Source: Chrysochromulina tobinii
Taxonomy: Eukaryota > Haptophyta > Prymnesiales > Chrysochromulinaceae
DNA: 24,920 nucleotides
Assembly (NCBI GenBank): GCA_001275005.1
Contig: JWZX01002382.1
Span: 1-24,920, forward strand
Direction of reading: 5' to 3'
Shown here: positions 1 through 9,043 of the stretch, in pieces
How positions within the stretch are numbered: the first letter of the stretch is position 1
Layout of the letters: each line of letters starts with the position of its first letter
Position numbers and translations under genes: made by a program
The notes under the pieces: model-generated
Database searches by the model: none
Told to the model about the DNA's origin: nothing
What the model saw: the letters and a program-made list of their open reading frames with translations, nothing else

Positions 1-223
1 AGTACGGGTCGAGGTGTTGCGCCTGCCGCCCTTAACGTTGTTCGCTCTGGAAGACAACCAATCTAGCGCAAGCGCTAGAACCCACCATAAGACTAAGACG
101 ACGCCCAATGACTTTTAGTTTTCACTCCGCCTCGACCCGGACCCTAACCGCCCCACCATCCGATCGACGACAATCTATGTTACCGGTAGACGTAACACGT
201 ATGACGAGAGTTAATCGTAACTT

Positions 224-1708
224 TCATGCCAACCGGGCTCTCTTTTGTGCATGCTTGGAGTCGTAACATAGGCGGCCGCCATCCCCCCCTTCGTCTGCCG
301 CGCCATTGCGATTGTCGTCGGCAAAGATCCACGCCGGGCGCAGCCTCGCTTCCTCTACCTCGTGAAACACGTCATATTGCACCGATCGCACGCGAAACAG
401 CCCACGCACCGAACCGCGGCTGACGAATTCGGCATCCCACCAAGCATCTTCGAACCAGAGGTCGCAACGGTCACCCGGCACAAAGCGCTCCACAAAGTTG
501 GCTGGCGGCGGTGGGGGTGCAGGGCGGCAGCGGCTGAGTGGCACCCATTCCTCCAGCAATGCACCGTCACTGTCCTCTGCCAGCAGCTCCATGTACCGTA
601 CAAGCATCTGTACCTGCTGCTGCTCCGCCGACCCTGACGTTCGCACCACTCGCACCACGTGCCCTTCAAAACGGCTGCCTTCGAGCCCGGCTTCCAGAAT
701 GCGCACCTCGACACGGCTGCCTTCGGCTGGCCAGTCTCCTTCACCCTGATACGTAGTGGGAGCAGGCGGAGGCGCAGCGATGGCATGGAGCCCAGACGAG
801 CTGGCCTCGCCCTGAAACACAGAGGGAGGAGCAGGCGGAGGCACAGCGATGGCGTGGAGCCCAGACGAGCTGGCCTCGCCCTGAAACACAGAGGGAGGAG
901 CAGGCGGAGGCGCAGCGATGGCATGGAGCCCAGACGAGCCGGCGTCACCTGAACTCTGCAGGGCCCAACTGAACTCTGCAGTGCCCTTCTCCTCACATTT
1001 GAGGAACCTTGCGTAGGCGAGCGCACCCTCTTCGGCCGTGGCGAAACATCCGACCACCCGAGTCATGCCGCCACGCCACACTTGCACTCGGTAAGGCTTG
1101 GCCGCCGCGTTATTCATGAATATGACGCACTTGTATCCGGTCAGGCTACCCGAGCCTCTGCCCATGCCTTTTCCTTCGGGAGCTCGAATGAGCTCGAGCC
1201 CTTCAGAAGCGGCCGCCGCGATTGCTTCTTCGGCTGTCATGCTAGCAACGGAGGAGCGACGCGAGCGAGATGCAGGAATGCCGACTGCAGGGGTGCGCAC
1301 AGAGAGACGCGCAAAGACACGTCCATGGCCGATGTCGAGCGCAAGAGCAACGCCAGCGCCCTTGAACGGAGCAGATGTCCTGGGCAGCTTGTGACTTGTC
1401 CTGGGCAGCTTGTGAACTTTCGCTGGGAGTTTTGGACGGTTTGGGAGCGGCTGCTTTCCGTCCTTTTTAGCTTGTTCGCCAGCCTCTATCAAAGCCGCCA
1501 GCCGTGGCGGCATGTAACCTTTTGTGGATCTTGAAGAATTGCGCACAGGAAGAACGGGCTCTGTGGAGCGAGGAGACCGCTGCGCAGGACGATGGCTTCG
1601 TGGCTGATGGAATGCCTCGGATGCTCCGAGCGGACCAAGCTCGGCAAGCTTACGCTCGTTAGCCAAAATGTTGCGGAGACGCTCCGATTCGTACGCGCTC
1701 AGTTCCAT
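224..1708 (-). CDS. AP2-like DNA-binding and tandem Agenet/Tudor-like domain protein
   Basis: A single-exon frame of 494 aa that starts at ATG 1706-1708 and ends at TGA 224-226. Residues 158-245 look like an algal AP2/ERF domain: a TAEEAIAAAASEGLELIR lead-in, then GYKCV, YRVQVWRGG and FATAEEGALAYARF. The usual GYKGV/GYRGV is GYKCV here. Residues about 328-397 and 405-460 look like two Agenet (plant Tudor-like) units; the second has GDRCDLWFEDAWWDAEF and ends in LRPAW. The region between (about 257-325) holds three 23-residue Pro/Ala-rich repeats. The N-terminal third is basic and Ser/Pro-rich. Likely a nuclear, chromatin- or DNA-associated regulator; AP2 domains bind DNA and Agenet domains bind histone tails, but the target is unknown. 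It is divergent from the WD40 gene at 2015. The 223 bases downstream of its stop hold no gene that I can support. Confidence 0.8.
   Translation of the reverse strand: MELSAYESERLRNILANERKLAELGPLGASEAFHQPRSHRPAQRSPRSTEPVLPVRNSSRSTKGYMPPRLAALIEAGEQAKKDGKQPLPNRPKLPAKVHKLPRTSHKLPRTSAPFKGAGVALALDIGHGRVFARLSVRTPAVGIPASRSRRSSVASMTAEEAIAAAASEGLELIRAPEGKGMGRGSGSLTGYKCVIFMNNAAAKPYRVQVWRGGMTRVVGCFATAEEGALAYARFLKCEEKGTAEFSWALQSSGDAGSSGLHAIAAPPPAPPSVFQGEASSSGLHAIAVPPPAPPSVFQGEASSSGLHAIAAPPPAPTTYQGEGDWPAEGSRVEVRILEAGLEGSRFEGHVVRVVRTSGSAEQQQVQMLVRYMELLAEDSDGALLEEWVPLSRCRPAPPPPPANFVERFVPGDRCDLWFEDAWWDAEFVSRGSVRGLFRVRSVQYDVFHEVEEARLRPAWIFADDNRNGAADEGGDGGRLCYDSKHAQKRARLA
757..955 (-). repeat. Three tandem 69-bp coding repeats
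   Basis: Three nearly identical units start at about 762, 831 and 900, exactly 69 bp apart. They keep frame and encode a 23-residue Pro/Ala-rich linker unit (core SSGLHAIAAPPPAPPSVFQG) between the AP2-like and Agenet parts of the protein. The copies differ at only a few bases, which suggests recent tandem duplication and probable length variation between strains. Confidence 0.9.
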
Positions 1709-2014
1709 GGCTGAATGTAGGCGGCGGCGACGGCGGCGACGGCGGCGGCGGCGGCGGCGGCGAAAGAAAAAGCTTGCGCAGGGGTCGTGGTCTTACAACC
1801 CCTAGAAAGCGGCACACGCACGCCTGCCTGCGCCACTCGCGACTCGGGGCCCGCCGTCCTCTTTTCCCAGAGCCCGCTGGACCCACCTTTGTGTGAACGC
1901 GTGGACCTACACGTCGACGATGTACGGTAGCCTTCGGGAATGTGATTGTGTCTTGGTGTCGAACCATCAGTGAATTCAAATGGTGTGAATTCCCCTTGAA
2001 GATTTTTTAGAAAC
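1709..2014. promoter_or_regulatory. Divergent promoter region
   Basis: A 306-bp gap lies between two start codons facing outward (AP2/Agenet protein on the minus strand, WD40 protein on the plus strand). It must hold both promoters and 5' UTRs. No convincing TATA box is visible. The AP2-proximal part is a GGC-type repeat. The plus-strand start has an aaacATGgc context. Confidence 0.5.
1721..1762. repeat. GCG/GAC trinucleotide repeat
   Basis: An almost pure GGC tract with a few GAC units lies 13 bases upstream of the AP2-like start codon, so it probably falls in that gene's 5' UTR. It is a likely polymorphic microsatellite. Confidence 0.9.
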
Positions 2015-3893
2015 ATGGCGACCGTCGTTGCATCGGCACAGACGCTACCGACGCGCTTGGGGTTCGCAGCACCCTCACCCCGCAGCCAGGGCACGCCTTC
2101 CTCACCCCGTAAGCAGGACATGCCTTCGCGACGCCGTCAGAGCAATCCGCCAACGAACCGAGTGTCGACGCCTCGCTCTCCTACTGCGCCTTTTCCGCGG
2201 CCGACGCCCTCGGCCTGGCCTGTTGTCAGTCATCCGCCGCGAGCCTCGGAGGGGCTCGCGCAGTGCATCCTGCGCCTCGATGCGCTGCCGGTGCGCGCCA
2301 TTTGCGCAGACGAGCGCCTCATCTATCTCGCCGAGGCGCCACTGCGCGCACAATACGCTAGCCATGCGAGCACGCAGCACGCTGGCCGGCTGAGTGCGCG
2401 TGAGCCGCGCTCGGGCCGCGTGTCGCGCACACTCTCCGGCGCCGGCGGCCACGCGATCAGCTGCCTGCTCGCCACGTCCCGACGGCCACCTCTGGAGCGG
2501 CAGCTTCGACGGCCTCGTGCGCGTCTCCCGACGTGGCGGCCAGGCGCTGCACGAGGTGCGCGCGCACAGCTCGACTGTGCATGCATTGGCCGAGGCGTGC
2601 GTTTCGTCCACGGCGGCGACCGTCTTCTCGGCGGGCAGCGACTTCCTCATACGCGCGTGGTCGCTCAGCTTGGCTCCGCTGCGTACGATGCGCGCCCACA
2701 CGTGTCCAGTCCATTCCCTCGCCGCCTTCGCCGCGCCCGCCGCCAGCGCCGCCGGCGCTTCTGGAGTGCACGAGGTGTGGAGCGGCGGGGATGACCACGT
2801 GATCCATATTTGGTCTGCGAGCGAGGCGAGCGGCTTCGCGCACGTCGCCAGTCTCGACGACTTCGGCGCGCCGATTCGGGTGCTCGCCACACAGCTGTCA
2901 GCAGCCGCGGCGCGCGTGTGGGCCGCGGACACTCTGGGTACACTCCGGGTGTACCATGCGAGCAGCCACGCGGCGCTGCGCACGATCCTGCCCGCTGGCG
3001 CCGCTGCACCCACGAGCTGCATCACCGCGACCGCCACCGGCAGTGTCTGGGTGGGCGACACGAGCGGCGGGCTCACCATCTACGACGGCACCTCGACAGC
3101 GCCGCTCGCGCGCTTCGAGGGCGCGCACTTGGGCTGCGTCGGAGGGCTCGCCTCCCCCGGTGTGGTGAGCGCCGTGTTGGGCACGGGCGGGCTCGCCTCC
3201 CCCGGTGCCCGACACGGCGCGGTCGCCCTGGTGTGGAGTTTCGGGGCGGACGCGAGCGTGCGCGTGTGGGGAATGAGCGAGCAGCTGCCCGAGCGCCTCA
3301 CCCGCGCGCGGGAGTCGATTGACAGCCAGCATCAGAGCCTGAGCATGATCCGCTCCATGCTGCCACGCGCGACCGCCGCGGCCGCGGGGAGGCTCGAGGC
3401 CGCGGCTCAGCGATCCGAGCTCCTCACAAGGCGAATGCTTGATCTTGAGGTGGCCATGAGCGTCGGCGCCGCGCCTCTCGACGTCTACCATGGCGGCGCC
3501 GTCGCGGGCGCGCGAGACGGCCCATACGAAGCTGGCGTCGAGTCGATCAACGAGGCGCATCGTCAGGTGACCGAGGAGGTGCAAGAAGCGCTCCTTGCTC
3601 TTCGAGGCCGGATCGACGAGCTACTGGCCTTTGCACGGGGACCCCCGCCGCTCGCAGCGGCGGTGCCGCGGAGCGCCGAGATGAGCGGTTCGGCCCCATG
3701 GGATTCGCTCGCTCGCTCGCCGAGCGCGCCCAGCACGGCGCTCGATTCGCCCGGGGCGCGGCTGGGCTCCAGAGGTGGATCAGGAGGTGGAGGTGGCGCC
3801 ATCTTGAGCGAGCCTCCGCGCGCTCCGCCATCGCCGCTCAATCCGCCGCTCTGGGCCACACCGCGGGCGCAGAGCGGCCATCCGTCGTGGTGA
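2015..3893 (+). CDS. WD40-repeat protein with C-terminal coiled coil
   Basis: ATG 2015 opens a Ser/Pro/Arg-rich N-terminus, followed by WD40 blades. Visible blade cores include DGHLWSGSFDGLVRV, FSAGSDFLIRAWSL, VWSGGDDHVIHIWS, VWAADTLGTLRVYH, VWVGDTSGGLTIYD and WSFGADASVRVWGM. A helical, coiled-coil-like stretch follows, and then a Pro/Ser-rich tail to TGA 3891-3893. The frame changes near 2460-2481: the first blade (GGHAISCLLATS) is in one frame and the rest in another. Either a one-base indel at 2477-2481 or a 61-nt intron 2400-2460 (GTGAGC...ATCAG) joins them; the intron fits phase exactly but would remove part of a plausible blade. A 45-bp direct repeat (starting 3145 and 3190) duplicates GGLASPG inside a blade. 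Probable scaffold; no specific function is assigned. Confidence 0.75.
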
Positions 3894-4209
3894 GAGATTT
3901 CGTAGTATAAAAAGACCGGACATCCAGCGTGAGAGAAAGTGTCGCATTCGGCCACTCCGCACCACGCAGGCAGTTGCTTACATTTCGTTGTCCGTACTAG
4001 CGCGGGTAGCCATCGATGAGGGGTACGCCAACCGCGCACGCGGCCCGAGCGGATCGCGGATACCAAGGTGAAGGTCACATGTGCCCCACATGCGAGAGCA
4101 CCCGGAAGACCAGAACCCAGTGATGAGAGATCCCGCCATGCTATCACACGCTGCCAACATACAGCTCGAGTCGCATGCTGCACCGCCGCTATCCAAAAAG
4201 CACCGAAAA
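3894..4209. other. Convergent intergenic region
   Basis: The 316 bases between the 3' ends of the WD40 gene (plus) and the CaaX-protein gene (minus) should contain both 3' UTRs. A TATAAAAA at 3906-3913 lies just after the WD40 stop codon and has no plus-strand gene behind it, so I do not call it a promoter. Nothing else is recognised. Confidence 0.5.
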
Positions 4210-4576
4210 CTACAATATCACGCACGTTTTGCCGCAGCAGTATCTTCGCCGTGGTCCTGATGCCGTGGGTGTCGGCTCTTTGAGTATGGCGTGCACAGCT
4301 CGTGCATGCGACTGGCGCTCGGATAGCAACTGACCGACTCTCTCCTCGGATTCCTGGAGCTCAGCCTGCGCCTGCGTCACAAGATCACGGTGAAGCTGCG
4401 AAATCCTCTCGATGTCATCGTCCTCTTCAATAGCAAACACTCCCATGGGCTCGTCCAAAGTGGTCACCTTCTCGTACTTGGATTTGCCGCCGATGGCTCT
4501 CAAGGAACCCAGCATGGGTGATGAGCTCAGCTGCTCTGCCACGAACGCTTGTAAGTGCGGGCTGAAGCGCCGCCGC
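4210..4576 (-). CDS. Small acidic/helical protein with C-terminal CaaX (CVIL), 5' end unresolved
   Basis: The frame ends RRRYCCGKTCVIL then TAG (4210-4212). CVIL fits the CaaX prenylation consensus, and Leu at the last position usually means geranylgeranylation. The two upstream Cys and three Arg resemble the palmitoylated/polybasic tails of membrane-anchored signalling proteins. The body has an acidic segment (AIEEDDDIERI) and a helix rich in Glu, Gln and Arg (about 40-70 of the short form). From ATG 4515 the product is 101 aa. The frame stays open upstream to a probable acceptor near 4576 (T/C-rich tract then GAG), and a CAG|GTGAGT donor lies at about 4654, so an upstream exon or 5' UTR intron is likely. 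I see no upstream in-frame ATG. No small-GTPase motifs are present, so it is not a Ras/Rab tail by sequence. Family unknown. Confidence 0.55.
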
Positions 4577-4811
4577 TCGGGGGAAAAAAGTCAGCAACGC
4601 GCCATGTCGAGCGTCCAACACGACGCTCAAATGTAAATACATGCACAACTCACCTGACCGTCCGGCTCCTCAGGGCTCCTCAGCTACTCAGAATAATGCC
4701 TCCTCAGCAATCCTGTCGAGCCTTCTGAGAACACCTCTGCACTCTCTCCGAGCACTTTTCTTCCCCCGATCGGGCCGCCACCGCTCGATGGCGGATGGCT
4801 GCGCGGCCGGG

Positions 4812-6731
4812 TTAGCGGATGGAGGTGCGCCCTTGGAAATCGAGCATCGAGGAAGAGTCGGAGGCGTCTCCCTTGGTCTTCGGGCCAGGGAAGACATTCC
4901 AAAAGCGCAGAGTTTCGTCGCCTGCGCCGGTGACGATCGTCTGCCCATCAGGTGACATCGCCAGGTAGAGTACGCGTAGGGTATGCCCCGTGAGCGTGGC
5001 CACCTGCGACGAGGGGCACGGGCGTCGTTGTGAGCGTGTGCATGCAAGGCAGGGGATCCCGAGTGTGAGCATGGCCATCAGGGAGGCCATTAGGGAGGCC
5101 ATCAGGAGAGGCCCCTTGGTCATCGAAGAGTAACCAGGGAGGCCATAAGGGAGGCCATCAGGAGATGCACCTTGGACATCGAAGAGTAGCGCCACACGAC
5201 GATCTGATTCTGAGAGTAGCCGTGTGTCGAGACGAGCTCGTTGATGTTCTTCGACCAGCACAGATTACAAACCTACAAGGCAAGGAGCGGCAATGAGCAG
5301 CAATGGGCGGCAGGAGCGGAGCGGCAAGGAGCGGTAAGGAGCAGCAATTAGAGGCATTTAGAGGCAATCAAGGAGCTGAGCGGCAAGGAGCGGCACTCGA
5401 CGATCGCACACCTGTGGGGAGGGGACAAGGCGCCGTGGTGAGCACATGCATGCTGAGCGAGGCTGTGAGTGCCGTGCACCATCGCACACCTGCGATCCCG
5501 TGTCGATGCTGTTGAGAGGCGAGGCCGTCTGCGTATTCCAGAACCGTATGCACCTGTCGGCCGTGCCGCCGCCCGAGGCCAACAACCCATTCTGATGCGG
5601 CGACCATGAGATGGCCTTGACCGCCGCCGTATGCTCGTTGAATCGAAGCAGCGGCGAGGTTGAGTGCGGCGACCACACGTAGAGCTTGTTGTCGTTGCCG
5701 CCCGAGGCGAGCTGTTGGCCGTCGAAGGACCACTTGAGTCCGCAGACCTGATGAGGGAGGCCGTCAGGGAGGTCATCAGGGAGGCCATCAGGGAGGCCAT
5801 CCAGGGGACCCATCTGAAATTGCACCTCCTGCTTGTGCCCGGAGAGTTTCGAGGTGAAGTGGTCTGCCACGCGCACGTCGCGCTGCAGAATGAGACGGTC
5901 GCGACTGCCCGAGGAGAGCATGTGGCCCGACCAGCAGAGCGTGCCCACGCGCGCCTGATGGCCGCTCATAGTGCGCGTCGTCTGGCATTTGGCCGCGTCC
6001 CAAATTTGGACTTCCCCCACGCTCGTCCCCACAGCTAGGTGAGTGCCCCGCTGCGTCCAGTTGACCGAGGTGACCGAATCCTCCGGTCCGAGATCGCAGA
6101 GCTTGGTGACCTTCGAGGTGCACGCAGACCACAGGTACACGCACGTGCCCAGCCCGACCGCGAGCACGTTCAGCGACGACCAGTCCACCAGGTTGAGGTA
6201 GAAGTCGTCTTGCAGCGCAGGAGCGTCGAGCACCTTGTACGGTACGGTCGAGATCTTGCGCGGCGCCTTGCGCGGGCTGCAGAGGACGCGCTGCGAGTCC
6301 GAGCCCACGGGCGAGAGCGCGTACGCCGCGTTCTCGTCCGCGCGCGAACTGGGCAGCGCGCGGTACCGGAAGAGGTTGCGCTGCGGGCTCGTCGGAGCGA
6401 GCTCATCGGCGCGGCGTGCGCCGTTCGACTCGCTGCCGAGGAACTCGGAACGCAGGAGCATCGTGTACGTGTCGAGGTTGTCCTCCTTGGCCCCCTCCTG
6501 CGGCGCGTCGCGCTTCTTGGGCTGCGAGTCGGGCAGCAGCGCAAAGGAATCCTGCAGGTTAACGCCCCTTCGGGAAGGGATGAAGCGGTCGGAGTAGGCG
6601 CTGCTGGGCGACTTGCGCGCGCTCGTCGGGAGGCGCGCGTCCGAGGTTGAACCCCACGCCTCGCGCCGCGGGTCCGACGAGGAGCCGGGCTCCGCCGGAG
6701 CCGAGCCCCCAAGTACGGTCTCCGTCTCCAT
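4812..6731 (-). CDS. FZR1: Cdh1/Fizzy-related (CCS52-type) activator of the anaphase-promoting complex
   Basis: Four exons: 5826-6731, 5490-5747, 5171-5272 and 4812-5003, all phase 0, giving 485 aa, a typical Cdh1 length. The start is METETVLGG (ATG 6729-6731). Hallmarks: the C-box DRFIPSR at residues 48-54, the motif NLFRYRALP, seven WD40 blades (for example SGHKQE|VCGLKWS, GGNDNKLYVWSP, VCNLCWSKNINELVSTHGYS, GHTLRVLYLAMSPDGQTIV), and a terminal Ile-Arg (TSIR then TAA), the IR tail that docks on the APC/C TPR subunits. DRFIPSR and the blade sequences favour Cdh1 over Cdc20. In known systems Cdh1 recruits D-box/KEN substrates for ubiquitination in late mitosis and G1 and drives endocycles. 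Introns 1-3 (5748-5825, 5273-5489, 5004-5170) carry minisatellites, and intron 2 contains an introner-like element. Confidence 0.93.
5004..5170 (-). repeat. Intron 3 of the Cdh1 gene with duplicated exon end and GGCCTCCCTGATG repeats
   Basis: The intron starts GTGCATCTCC and ends TCGTCGCAG. It contains several GGCCTCCCT(G/A)ATG units. A copy of the last 18 bases of exon 3 (TACTCTTCGATG then a one-base-different CCAAG), followed by donor-like sequence, sits inside the intron near 5115-5132. This is the same arrangement seen in the kinase intron at 14165-14410. Confidence 0.7.
5273..5411 (-). repeat. GGAGCGGCAAGGAGC-type minisatellite in Cdh1 intron 2
   Basis: The 3' part of Cdh1 intron 2 consists of irregular repeats of GGAGCGGCAA / GGAGCAGCAAT on the plus strand. 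It ends at the acceptor CCTTGTAG|GTTTGTAATC, whose exon start (5272) matches the conserved Cdh1 VCNL motif. Confidence 0.7.
5412..5453 (-). mobile_element. Introner-like element, family A (Cdh1 intron 2)
   Basis: On the minus strand this reads GCATGCATGTGCTCAC, CACGGCGCC, then a pyrimidine run ending CCCCACAG, followed by GTGTGCGAT. The same GTGTGCGAT starts the intron at 5489, directly after exon 2. The pair looks like a target-site duplication of about 10 bp. The present intron continues past this first CACAG to 5273, so the element sits inside a larger composite intron. Confidence 0.7.
5748..5825 (-). repeat. Cdh1 intron 1, 78 nt, made of 12-nt repeats
   Basis: A GTGCAATTTCAG start and CCTCATCAG end flank about five GGCCTCCCTGAT units. 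The length is a multiple of three with no stop, so retention would add 26 residues (GLPDG repeats) between SGHKQE and VCGLKWS. Conservation of SGHxQEVCGLKW in Cdh1 proteins shows that it is an intron. Confidence 0.85.
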
Positions 6732-6925
6732 TCCAAACGTTGTGTCGGGCACTCCGCGTAGGTGCGATGGCGAGAGCGCTTGACGTAAGCCGGTGTAGTT
6801 GGTGATCTGAGCTTGTGGGCAACGATCGGCTGGCGGGAAATGCGGTCTTGCGTTCCGGATTCGTCTGGAAGAAGCGAGCGACTGCCTTCTGCATCGCCGA
6901 CGATCCGCCTGCCTGCCTGAGCGAC
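6732..6925. promoter_or_regulatory. Divergent promoter shared by the Cdh1 and AHA1 genes
   Basis: Only 194 bp separate the two outward-facing start codons, so both promoters lie here. No TATA element is evident. Co-regulation is possible but is not shown by the sequence. Confidence 0.55.
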
Positions 6926-7939
6926 ATGGCCAAGCTTGGCGAAGGCGACGCGCGCTGGATCGTACGCGAGCGCGATGACGGAGCGAACGTCAATGGCTGG
7001 CACTGGTCGGAGAAGAACCTCACGCCGTGGTCCGAGGAGCGGCTGAGAGAGCTGCTCGTGGGCATCTCAGCCTTCGAAGAAGGAAGCAAGAAGGGCAAGT
7101 GCACGATCGACAAGCTTGACCATATGAATGGCGAGGTTACCGTCCAGAGCCGCAAGCAGAAAAAGTTTCCGCTGTACGAGCTGGAGATCAAGCTCAATTG
7201 GTCTGGAGAGGTATGGGATGCAGAGGGCAAGGTGGTCACGGAGGCCAAGGGTTCGATCAAGATCCCCGATCTGAGCGAGGAGACGTGGGACGACCTCGAG
7301 ATGACGGTCGTGTGCGACGACGAGACGAGCGCCATGAAGCCACTCAAGGAGGCCATGCGCACCGAGGGGTGCAAGCGCGTGCGCGAGCAATGCATGCTGT
7401 GGGTGAAAGAGCTGCGCGAGAGCGTCGCGGCGGGCAGGGACACCGCGGCCGCATCGACGAAGAAGCCCGCGGCCGAGCGCGTGAACGCGAGCTACGTCCC
7501 CGCCGCCATCGAGAGCAAGGCGACAAAAGCGATCACCATCAAGTACAGCTTTGTGCTGCCACCGCCCGTCCTCTTTGAGACACTGCTCGACACGAACCGC
7601 ATCCGAGGCGCGACCGCGAGCGATGCGAGCATGAGCAAGGAGGTGGGCGGCACCTTCTCGATGTTCAGCGGCAGCGTCGAGGGCAAGAATGTGAGCCTCA
7701 CGCCCTTCTCCTCCTCCGAAGGCAAGGCACAGATCGTGTGGGAGTGGCGTTTTAACACGTGGCCGCCGGGATGCTCATCCAAGGTGACGATCGACCTGCT
7801 AGACAAGGACGGCGGTACGACGCTCGAGCTGAAGCAGACGGGCGTGCCCGACGCGGAGGTGGAGCGCATGGAGAAGGGCTGGCGCGAGCTACTCTTCGAT
7901 CGGCTCAAGGCGATGCTCGGCGGCACAGTCCTCGGATGA
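6926..7939 (+). CDS. AHSA1: Activator of Hsp90 ATPase (AHA1)
   Basis: Intronless, 337 aa from ATG 6926, almost exactly the length of human AHSA1 (338 aa). The N-terminal Aha1 domain carries the diagnostic NVNGWHW (residues 21-27), preceded by GDARWIVRERDDG; then come KGKCTIDKLDHMNGEV and LYELEIKLNWSGE. A charged/Ala-rich linker (about 175-205) leads to a C-terminal SRPBCC/AHSA1 domain with IKYSFVLPPPVLFETLLD, GGTFSMFSGSVEGKNVSL and IVWEWRFNTWPPG. Aha1 is a cytosolic co-chaperone that binds the Hsp90 middle and N domains and stimulates ATP hydrolysis. An upstream in-frame extension without ATG exists, but the family alignment supports MAKLGEGDARW as the start. Confidence 0.95.
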   Translation: MAKLGEGDARWIVRERDDGANVNGWHWSEKNLTPWSEERLRELLVGISAFEEGSKKGKCTIDKLDHMNGEVTVQSRKQKKFPLYELEIKLNWSGEVWDAEGKVVTEAKGSIKIPDLSEETWDDLEMTVVCDDETSAMKPLKEAMRTEGCKRVREQCMLWVKELRESVAAGRDTAAASTKKPAAERVNASYVPAAIESKATKAITIKYSFVLPPPVLFETLLDTNRIRGATASDASMSKEVGGTFSMFSGSVEGKNVSLTPFSSSEGKAQIVWEWRFNTWPPGCSSKVTIDLLDKDGGTTLELKQTGVPDAEVERMEKGWRELLFDRLKAMLGGTVLG

Positions 7940-8427
7940 GGCGGCGCTTCCAAATTAGGTTCCGCAGCGGCTTCGAGGGGAGCTCGGTCCGTAGCCGTTG
8001 GCGCGAGAGAGCAGCTTGCATGCCGCGCTGGTGCTCTCTGCCGCCAAGTATTTACCAATCCAGCGAGAAGGGCTTTCGTGCGCACCGGTCAGAATGGCTC
8101 GGCACTCGGGGGCGCCGCGCGGCCGCCGCGCGGCCGACTGAGTGATCACACAGTCGCGTTCATCCGTAGTTATTACGGTGAACGCAGTGAGCAATGTAGG
8201 TTGGCCCAGCTCCGCAGGAGCTTTGATCGATGTCGCTATTTTGATCAAAAATATAGCGCACGTCGCGTGTCGCGGTGATCGAATGCAACCGGGGGACAGA
8301 AAACGGTCCTGGGGACACCGCTACTGACCCTTGGGACATATACCTCGCGCTCAGGTCTCCGATCATGCAGTCGACAGTACGTTGAGCACCAATCACGAGG
8401 CCGAGGCAGCCCTTGACTCCCCTGAGT
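7940..8427. other. Convergent intergenic region with a short hairpin
   Basis: These 488 bases lie between the 3' ends of AHA1 (plus) and a coiled-coil gene (minus). No supported gene is seen. An imperfect inverted repeat at 8156-8185 (GCGTTCA-t-CCGTA, loop GTTAT, TACGG-TGAACGC) could form a hairpin of about 12 bp in one of the 3' UTRs. A GC-rich palindromic patch lies near 8115-8135. Confidence 0.4.
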
Positions 8428-8919
8428 TCATTTGCGCAAACCTCCGAGCGCCGAGCCCGCATCCTTAATGAGCCCATCCTTGCGCTGTTGCTCCAGCTCC
8501 ATCTCGCGCTGCAGCCGCGTGACCCTCTCGAGCTCGACGCGCAGCTGGAGCTCGGCAATCTTGTTGCGCGCAATCGCGGACGGCTCCGACGAGCGGATCG
8601 ATGAAGGCGTGCGCCACGAGAGGGTGCTCAGCCCGTCTTGGCCACCCGCGGCGGAGAGCACGCTGCGCACGCCATCGTCGCCATCGGCGGCTGCAGCAGC
8701 TTTAGAAGCTCCCGATGCGCTCGATCGGCGTGACGCACGCGAGCCCCCAGAGAGCATTGAGCTGCCAGTGGGCTTTGGCTTTGGTTGCGGCGGCAGGTCG
8801 ACAGCCCAGGGCGGTTGGGAGAATGGGTCACCGCGACGAGGTCCCTCCATCCAAGCCGAGATCTCCTTCTCGACACGCTCCATATAGGCGCCCTCGCGCT
8901 CGCGACTTGAGCTGGGCAT
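8428..8919 (-). CDS. Small coiled-coil protein of unknown function
   Basis: Single exon, 163 aa, ATG 8917-8919 to TGA at 8428. The N-terminus (ERVEKEISAWMEGP) is charged. The middle is Ser/Ala/Gly-rich and disordered. Residues about 118-152 form a clear heptad-like coiled coil (KIAELQLRVELERVTRLQRE followed by a Glu/Gln-rich end). No catalytic motif is visible. It lies 124 nt downstream of the sulfatase stop on the same strand. The family is not recognised; a cytoskeletal or ciliary partner protein is possible but unsupported. Confidence 0.6.
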   Translation of the reverse strand: MPSSSREREGAYMERVEKEISAWMEGPRRGDPFSQPPWAVDLPPQPKPKPTGSSMLSGGSRASRRSSASGASKAAAAADGDDGVRSVLSAAGGQDGLSTLSWRTPSSIRSSEPSAIARNKIAELQLRVELERVTRLQREMELEQQRKDGLIKDAGSALGGLRK

Positions 8920-9043
8920 TGGCTGTGTGCGGAGGTAGCGGCGAGAGCGGCGAGTGGAGTAGCGGTTGCTTTGGCAAAAACTTGAGAGGCTTCACATTCT
9001 CATTCACACCAGTGGTCCGTTTTGCACACTCCTGATAGACGGT

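Noticed and set aside
2102-3079. Long minus-strand frame (325 codons) opposite the WD40 gene
   Set aside because: Arg/Ala-rich shadow of GC-rich coding DNA; the plus strand carries recognisable WD40 blades.
3906-3913. TATAAAAA as a plus-strand promoter
   Set aside because: It lies right after the WD40 stop and no plus-strand gene follows before the convergent minus-strand gene.
6039-6650. Plus-strand frame of 203 codons opposite Cdh1
   Set aside because: Composition is Arg/Val/Glu shadow sequence; the minus strand encodes the conserved Cdh1 C-box and WD40 region.
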